20,376 bases of DNA from an uncultured Veillonella sp. (GTDB lineage Bacteria; Bacillota; Negativicutes; Veillonellales; Veillonellaceae). Under the pieces are notes generated by a model. That model did no database searches. It was not told where the DNA came from and saw nothing but the letters and a program-made list of their open reading frames with translations. Position 1 is the stretch's first letter. Each line of letters opens with the position of its first letter. The stretch covers positions 1-20,376 of the forward strand of contig USQK01000028.1 in the NCBI GenBank assembly GCA_900556785.1, written 5' to 3'. This document shows positions 15,602 through 20,376 of this stretch, piece by piece. The position numbers and the translations under genes were made by a program.

Positions 15602-15607
15602 CTATAT

Positions 15608-15640
15608 AAAAACCTCCTAGTTTATACTAGGAGGTTTTTT
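15608..15640. terminator. Bidirectional terminator containing the stop codon of the FliB-like gene
   Basis: A 14-bp stem, AAAAACCTCCTAGT with its complement, and a TTAT loop. The minus-strand stop codon (15622-15624) lies in the loop, so the last residues of the convergent gene are encoded within the terminator. Confidence 0.87.
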
Positions 15641-16536
15641 GTTGCTTCATAATGTTGTAATAGCAGTTCTACATTATCTTCGTCGTATTCGATTTGTTGG
15701 GACCATCTTGCCACTTGTTTAAGTGGAGAGCCTTCGAGGGCACTTGTCATAAGTATGTATTCCACACCATCTTTAGCATAGGAAAGGATGGCTTCTAAAG
15801 AATAATCTGCTAGCATATCGATTTGACGATATAAGATGTATTGGAAGACCTTGTTGAATAGCCCCATATCGTGAGTGGCAATATAGGTTTGAACAGAGGT
15901 AGTAAGTTTATCTATATCATGAGATAATACACTAATTTGTGCAGTCCATTCTTCATCGATAGGCTCTGTGGTACCATATAGATCTAATAGTCTAGTATAA
16001 TACTGTGCGTCAGGGGATGGAATATATTGAAATAGTGCTGGATCTATATCAAAGGCTAATAGTTCAAATATATTCTGAATAGTTAAACGTTCGTCAGGAC
16101 TAAATTCGCCGTTATCGTCTTCAATAGTAAAGATTACTTGATTAGACTGCATGTCTTCTGTCAGCAGTTCTACCGATGCTTCACAGGATAAACCAACCCC
16201 ACATAGCTCGAGGTCCTCAATATATTTATAAAATCGCGGATGCATGTGACATGTATCGCATAGGCCTTCTTCACCTAGTTCGAGCACCACCTTACAGAGG
16301 CCATTTTCATTGAGTAACGGACACATAGGTTGTTCTTTAGAAAAGACGAAATGGCTACCTTCGTCATCGACAGTGATGGCTTGGCGTAAGCTTTCACCAA
16401 GAGGTCCTGTCATGGCATGATAGCGTTCAGCAGTGGTCTCGTCAATATCGATGGTCCACAGTTGGCAGCATGTATTTTCACATCGATCTGCTTTGCATTG
16501 AAATGTGTGATATATAGTAGGATATATTGAAATCAT
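15622..16536 (-). CDS. FliB-like cysteine-cluster protein (lysine-N-methylase family), orphan
   Basis: A 304-residue protein matching the FliB (flagellin lysine-N-methylase) family as I know it. It has an N-terminal F-x-C-K-A-D-R-C-E-N-T-C-C with Cys14, Cys19, Cys23 and Cys24, W-x-I-D-I-D-x-T-x-x-R-Y, then CPLLNENGLC, LGEEGLCDTCHMHPRFY, and GLSCEASVELL. These cysteines probably bind a metal or iron-sulfur cluster. The C-terminal half is acidic and helical. FliB methylates flagellin lysines in Salmonella, but no flagellar gene lies in this window, and Veillonella-type organisms are non-motile; another protein target or function is therefore likely (inference). The start at 16536 has only a weak GTGAG box. 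Confidence 0.78.
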   Translation of the reverse strand: MISIYPTIYHTFQCKADRCENTCCQLWTIDIDETTAERYHAMTGPLGESLRQAITVDDEGSHFVFSKEQPMCPLLNENGLCKVVLELGEEGLCDTCHMHPRFYKYIEDLELCGVGLSCEASVELLTEDMQSNQVIFTIEDDNGEFSPDERLTIQNIFELLAFDIDPALFQYIPSPDAQYYTRLLDLYGTTEPIDEEWTAQISVLSHDIDKLTTSVQTYIATHDMGLFNKVFQYILYRQIDMLADYSLEAILSYAKDGVEYILMTSALEGSPLKQVARWSQQIEYDEDNVELLLQHYEATKNLLV

Positions 16537-16640
16537 AATGGTCTCACTTGTAGTAAAAAATATTCTACGTGCATTGTATCATAGGGCAGTGGTCTATGCA
16601 TTAATATTATAAATAAAGATTAATAAATCGTATCGATTTA

Positions 16641-16662
16641 GTGTATAATTGTATATATACAC
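16641..16662. promoter_or_regulatory. Promoter -10 box inside an inverted repeat, before PepSY-like gene 1
   Basis: TATAAT (16644-16649) lies inside GTGTATA (16641-16647) and TATACAC (16656-16662), inverted arms eight bases apart. A repressor bound here would cover the -10 region. No clear -35 box is seen. Confidence 0.45.
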
Positions 16663-16692
16663 TATGGTCCTGTTTGAGAGATGGAGGAGCCT

Positions 16693-17256
16693 ATGAAATC
16701 CTTATTTATAAAAGGTAGCCTTGTATTAGCCTTGGCAGCAGTGTTCGGTATGCCAAATGCAAGTGCGGCGCCTTTAGTAGCAGTAGAACCAACTATTGCA
16801 GTTGTTGATGGAAACCATGCAGCGATTGTAGGTGCAAATGGTTTATTGAATGCATTTATTCAAAATCATCCAAATGCAGCTATCACTGAAATCTCTTTTG
16901 ATGCGGATGGTGGTCAAATTAGATATGATGTAGAAGGTGTTGATGAAAGTGGTAAATATGAGCTCACTTATATCTATGCAACAAATCAAATCTTTGAAAA
17001 ACGTGAAGGTGACTTCCATAAATCCTTAAAGAAAACATCCTTTGATCCTCGTGAAATCTTACCGCCAGCAGCGGTAGTTAACTTTGCTTATGCTCAAACA
17101 CAAGGCAAAGCAACAAGCCTTAATGAGTGGTCTGTACAATATGATAAAGGTAAAATAGTATACAAAGTTAGCTTCGGTACAGAAGGTGACAAAGAGGTCA
17201 ATGTACGCATTGATGCTATGAATGGTACGTTGTTGTCTGTTAAATTTGACGACTAA
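16693..17256 (+). CDS. Exported PepSY-like protein 1
   Basis: A 187-residue protein with a clear signal peptide (MKSLFIKG, a hydrophobic core, then PNASAAP, with cleavage expected after ASA). The mature part has two repeats of the PepSY style. One is IVGANGLLNAFIQNHPNAAI, followed by strands ending DESGKYELTYIYAT; the other is LPPAAVVNFAYAQTQGKAT, followed by NEWSVQYDKGKIVYKVSFG and VRIDAMNGTLLSV. PepSY domains are small exported domains proposed to inhibit peptidases or bind peptides; the role here is unknown. The ATG at 16693 follows GGAGG (16683-16687), which overlaps the earlier ATG at 16681. Its closest relative in the window is the C-terminal half of the next gene. Confidence 0.75.
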   Translation: MKSLFIKGSLVLALAAVFGMPNASAAPLVAVEPTIAVVDGNHAAIVGANGLLNAFIQNHPNAAITEISFDADGGQIRYDVEGVDESGKYELTYIYATNQIFEKREGDFHKSLKKTSFDPREILPPAAVVNFAYAQTQGKATSLNEWSVQYDKGKIVYKVSFGTEGDKEVNVRIDAMNGTLLSVKFDD

Positions 17257-17318
17257 ACTATGGTGACTAGTAAATATAACTTAATAGTAGAAGGCTTATT
17301 ATCTTAAATATAAGAATT

Positions 17319-17374
17319 AAACTCCTTAAAATTATCTTTTTTTGTAGAAAAGGATAGTTTTAAGGAGTTTTTTT
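17319..17374 (+). terminator. Terminator after PepSY-like gene 1
   Basis: AAACTCCTTAAAATTATC pairs over 18 bases with 17353-17370 (one T-G pair), followed by T7. Confidence 0.87.
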
Positions 17375-17770
17375 GTGAACATTTGCTCATGAAAGGGGAT
17401 ATTTACATTATGAGAATTACAATGAGTGGCTTCTGTTCCTTTATTTATGGGAAAAATGGCTTTTTAGAGTTAGTTCATAGAATACTTAGTTGTAAATCGA
17501 ATACTATAGAATTTCATTGAAATTACATATAAATTCATTTTATTCTCACCCCAAAATAAGCTAGACCGGTGAGTTCTACATTTTTATTTCATAGATTATC
17601 GATAATATGTGTCCAGTCAAAAGACAGAACTCAAATATATCGGGAATTTCCAGACTATATATCTACAGTCCACGCTAGATATATGTTTTGGAACTATAAC
17701 GATAACACCGAGTTGGTTAAAAATATATATGCGTGATTTTGCATATATATGGATTATCAAGGAGGATATT
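17375..17770 (+). other. Gene-free leader of PepSY-like gene 2 with two AT-rich hairpins
   Basis: About 400 bases with no convincing gene. Two perfect inverted repeats stand out near the downstream gene: ATATATCT (17657-17664) with AGATATAT (17677-17684), and ATATATATGC (17723-17732) with GCATATATAT (17741-17750). The second ends about ten bases before the AAGGAGG box. Both could form hairpins in the mRNA leader. A 36-codon frame at 17410-17520 has no usable ribosome binding site. Confidence 0.45.
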
Positions 17771-18792
17771 ATGAAAAAATCTATTTTGAAAAGCAGTATT
17801 GCTTTAGCAGTAGCTGGTACATTTGGTGCTACTGTAGCAGTAACAGCAGCTGAACAAGCAACACCGGTTCCTGTAACTCAAGAGGTAGCAGCTACTGCAG
17901 CTCCTGTCGCAGAACCTGCTACGCATCAAGTAGTTCCTACCATTCAAGTGACTCCAGCAGCTAAAGATACTACACCAGTTCCAACAGCAACTCAAGATGT
18001 AAAAGCTCCAGTTGCTCAAGACACTGTAGTTCCAGCAGCAGCTAATCCAGCAGCAGCAACTCCTACAATTGAAACTGCAGCGGTGGCAAAAGCTCCTAGC
18101 GAAGCTAAAGTAGTACGTGCAGCAGATAAAAAAGTAGAAGCTAATAAAGACGAAAAAAATACTAAAAAAGCGCAAGCACATAAAGCGCCTAAAGTAAAAG
18201 CTGACAAAGCAGTTAAAGCTGATAAAGCTGTAAAAGAAACTAAAGAAGTAAAAGCAGATAAAAAAGCTGACAAAAAAGAAACTACTAAAGAGGAAAAAAA
18301 AACTCTAAAAGTGGAAAATCACAACCTAGCACAACAAGTAAGCAAGCAGGCGTAGTCGATCAAAATAGTATTTTCGTAATTGGTGCGAATTATTTAATCG
18401 ATCAATTTGAAAATAAATATGGCGACTCTAAGATTACTAAAGTATCCTTCAAAGCTGCCGACAAAACTGCTATTTATGAAGTAGACGGTTTCAATGCTAG
18501 TGGTGCCCATTCCATGACTCTAGATGTGGCAACTGGTAATGTAGCTGAAGGTACTCCTAAAGCATATGATGCATCTATGGAAGCTAGTGCTATTGATGCT
18601 GGTACTGTGTTACCTCCACATGTGGCGATCAATGCAGCCTTCGCGCAAACTGGCAATATAGCAACTGGTATTAACTCTTGGTCTGTAGTGAACCAAAATG
18701 GTAAACCTATATATACTGTAGAGTTCCATGATGCACAAAACAAACCTGTATCCATCGCATTGGATGCTAAAACAGGTATAGCCGTAAAATAA
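17771..18792 (+). pseudogene. Exported PepSY-like protein 2, split by a -1 frame change at an A9 run
   Basis: The first frame (17771-18355, 194 residues) starts after AAGGAGG. It encodes a signal peptide, an Ala/Pro/Thr/Val-rich stretch (about residues 27-115) and a Lys-rich stretch (about 115-190), ending at TAG 18353. From about 18307 the -1 frame continues to 18792 as a PepSY-like region (VVDQNSIFVIGANYLIDQFE, later LPPHVAINAAFAQTGN, NSWSVVNQNGKPIYTVEF) homologous to the preceding gene. The frames meet at nine A (18294-18302), which read as GAA AAA AAA ACT and contain a heptamer A-AAA-AAA. One extra A would give a continuous 340-residue protein. This may be a phase-variable gene, frameshifting or transcript slippage, or a sequencing error. 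Labelled pseudogene only because the given sequence is split. Confidence 0.75.
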
Positions 18793-19106
18793 GCTAATCC
18801 TAAGCCTATCCTACTGTAAAGCAAACCCCTTTAATACACGAACACTAAACACATAATACTATACACACAATACACAACACACATACACAATACACTTACA
18901 CACACAATAAACAATTACACACACGCAGCCCTCTGGAGTGGATAGACAAACATTGACTCTCTCCTATGCCGTCTGTCGTTCAGAGGGCCCCTTATGCATT
19001 GTGGTTCCCTCCCAATCATAAGATTATATACTTGGTATATAATACTCTCTCTCACAATAAGAACGTAACTGCTTTACAGTACGCTAGGTATAGGGGAGCA
19101 GGAAAA
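18793..19106 (+). other. Non-coding region with a G-free tract and nested inverted repeats
   Basis: This 300-base stretch has no convincing gene. TACTGTAAAGCA (18812-18823) is the exact inverse of 19070-19081, so the region could be closed by a 12-bp stem. Inside lie 84 bases without G on the plus strand (18841-18924, rich in ACAC), and a hairpin GCCCTCTG (18928-18935) with CAGAGGGC (18981-18988). A strong terminator follows at 19107. It could be a structured 3' untranslated region of PepSY-like gene 2 or an independent small RNA. I recognise no known RNA family. Confidence 0.45.
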
Positions 19107-19148
19107 CCCGTAATACATGTAGACCGCTGCATGTATTACGGGCTTTTT
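19107..19148 (+). terminator. Strong rho-independent terminator
   Basis: CCCGTAATACATG (19107-19119) pairs perfectly with 19130-19142, followed by C and TTTTT. It ends whatever plus-strand transcript crosses 18793-19106. Confidence 0.88.
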
Positions 19149-19205
19149 CTATGTTTATTCAATATAAAGACGTATCATATAAGGAAAATCCGTAGTAGAA
19201 ATTGG

Positions 19206-19241
19206 AAAAGCGCAGATACAATAATGTATATCTGCGCTTTT
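19206..19241. terminator. Bidirectional terminator downstream of alr
   Basis: A perfect 13-bp stem, AAAAGCGCAGATA with TATCTGCGCTTTT, has T tracts on both strands. It closes the alr transcript on the minus strand. Confidence 0.82.
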
Positions 19242-19282
19242 GGTATATGGAGCATTTACTATTAGTAACAATAGTTAGCCTT

Positions 19283-20376
19283 TTATATGTATTGTCGAGG
19301 CACGCGTTCTGAGAATCCACAAAAGATTTCATAAGGAATTGTAGAGGCAAGGGCGGCAATCTCGAGTGCAGAGATGCTTTCATGACCTTGAGAACCTAGG
19401 AGCACAACCTTGTCACCTGGTTGTACAGTAATCGTATCTGGAACGGCCACCATGAATTGGTCCATACAGATGCGACCCACTACAGGACAACGTGTGCCAT
19501 GAATGAGGACTGTACCGCGGTTGGATAAGCTACGAGGGTATCCATCTGCATAGCCTACAGGAATGGTAGCAATCGTCATTGGTTCAGGTGTTACATAGGT
19601 AGAACCATAACCGATACCTTCACCTGCTTCTAGTCGCTGTACATGTACTACTTCGCTATGGAAGGAGAGGACCGGTTTTAACCCTAATCGATTTGGCACA
19701 TCAAGGGATGGCATAATGCCGTATTGAATAATGCCAGGACGGGCATCGGTAAATAAGCTGTCTTTTACGGATAATAAGCCAGCACTATTGGCAAGAGAGA
19801 AGCGATAGTCCGCATCAGGTCTAAATGCACGGATTTCATCGACCATTTTATGGAATTTTTGCGCCTGTCCATGAGCGTGGCTTTGATCCGCCGCATCGGC
19901 GTTACTCATATGAGAGAAGAAACCGTCTACCTCAAGATTTTCGTAGGACTCAACGCGTTTGATAAACTCAACAGCATCTTCAGGCTTGATACCAATACGA
20001 TGCATTCCTGTATCAACGGCGACTGCAACGCGGATAATCATATCGTGATTTTCTGCTACCTTGTCGAGTGCTTCTAAATCGGTAGATTCGCATACAGCTG
20101 GAATGGAATTTGTGTCTGCTACAAGCTCAAAGGACTGAGGTCTTGTGAGGCCAAGTAGATAAATCGGTACCATAATCCCTGCGTTGCGAAGTGGAACTGA
20201 CTCTTCAGGAATGGCAACGGCTAAGGATTCATAACCTTCTTCAACGGCAATACGGCCCATCATAACGCTGCCGTGCCCATATCCATTGGCCTTGATAACA
20301 GCTGTGGATGTGCTCCATTCCGGTAAACTATCTTTAATTTTACGCAAATTCTCGCGAACGAGACTTGTATTTATGG
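19283..20376 (-). CDS. alr: Alanine racemase (5' end beyond the window)
   Basis: A PLP enzyme interconverting L- and D-alanine for peptidoglycan synthesis. The frame stays open to the window edge, reading INTSLVRENLRKIKDSLPEW before the PLP site. The true start is therefore outside, and codon 20347 (a TTG) is internal. The catalytic lysine lies in AVIKANGYGHGS. GIGYGSTYVTPE carries the second catalytic residue (tyrosine) of the C-terminal domain, and HRIGIKPEDA and DGFFSHMSNAD match the barrel region. GRICMDQFMVAVPD is also characteristic. About 364 residues are visible, so only a few are missing. Downstream is a bidirectional terminator. Confidence 0.93.
   Translation of the reverse strand, partial: INTSLVRENLRKIKDSLPEWSTSTAVIKANGYGHGSVMMGRIAVEEGYESLAVAIPEESVPLRNAGIMVPIYLLGLTRPQSFELVADTNSIPAVCESTDLEALDKVAENHDMIIRVAVAVDTGMHRIGIKPEDAVEFIKRVESYENLEVDGFFSHMSNADAADQSHAHGQAQKFHKMVDEIRAFRPDADYRFSLANSAGLLSVKDSLFTDARPGIIQYGIMPSLDVPNRLGLKPVLSFHSEVVHVQRLEAGEGIGYGSTYVTPEPMTIATIPVGYADGYPRSLSNRGTVLIHGTRCPVVGRICMDQFMVAVPDTITVQPGDKVVLLGSQGHESISALEIAALASTIPYEIFCGFSERVPRQYI

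Noticed and set aside
17410..17520. Small 36-codon frame in the leader of PepSY-like gene 2
   Set aside because: The only purine-rich box is too far from the ATG, and the peptide shows no recognisable features. Conservation in relatives could revive it.
17804..18273. Minus-strand frames opposite the Ala/Lys-rich linker
   Set aside because: Long antisense frames arise from the biased, repetitive codons of the linker; their Cys/Phe- or Ala/Leu-rich products look artificial.
18800..19148. Known RNA such as tmRNA, RNase P RNA, SRP RNA or 6S RNA
   Set aside because: None of the conserved cores of tmRNA, RNase P or SRP RNA could be found. The paired ends alone are not enough for 6S RNA.
19266..20347. 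Alanine racemase start at position 20347
   Set aside because: That codon is TTG and the frame continues upstream with typical family residues to the window edge, so the true start is outside.

Overview
The window looks like a chromosomal segment of a low-GC anaerobic Negativicutes bacterium, most likely Veillonella or a close relative. This is inferred from AT-rich intergenic DNA, strong AGGAGG-type ribosome binding sites, Firmicutes-like proteins and a C4-dicarboxylate (DcuA) economy. No rRNA, tRNA, transposase, integrase or CRISPR array was found. Both ends cut genes: a LysR-type regulator on the left and alanine racemase on the right.

Layout. 1-3361: the C-terminal part of a LysR regulator, a convergent LysE-type exporter, a YeiH-type membrane transporter, and a divergent beta-carbonic anhydrase. 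3362-4006: a 645-base gene-free region with three related long-hairpin elements that share a loop sequence but have different stems. 4007-6349: biotin genes bioD and bioA, with a BirA-like operator before bioD. 6537-7877: dcuA. 7980-11187: a zinc module, with znuC-znuB-zur on the minus strand and znuA divergent. The promoters between them are back to back, and a 15-bp near-palindrome overlaps the znuC -35 box. ZnuC ends in an unusual Gln-Ala repeat encoded by nine copies of a 6-bp unit.

11310-15601: a class III Fic protein followed by five small polytopic membrane proteins, at least three of which resemble the Yip1 family and each other. 15622-16536: a FliB-like cysteine-cluster protein with no flagellar gene nearby. 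16693-18792: two exported PepSY-like paralogues. The second has a long Ala/Pro- and Lys-rich linker and is split by a -1 frame change at a run of nine A. 18793-19282: a non-coding region with an 84-base tract lacking G on the plus strand, several inverted repeats and two terminators. 19283 to the end: alr on the minus strand.

The best candidates for something undescribed are the shared-loop hairpin family at 3373-3861, the A9 switch or frameshift in the second PepSY protein, the possible structured RNA at 18800-19148, the in-frame hexanucleotide repeat in znuC, and the Fic plus membrane-protein cluster.
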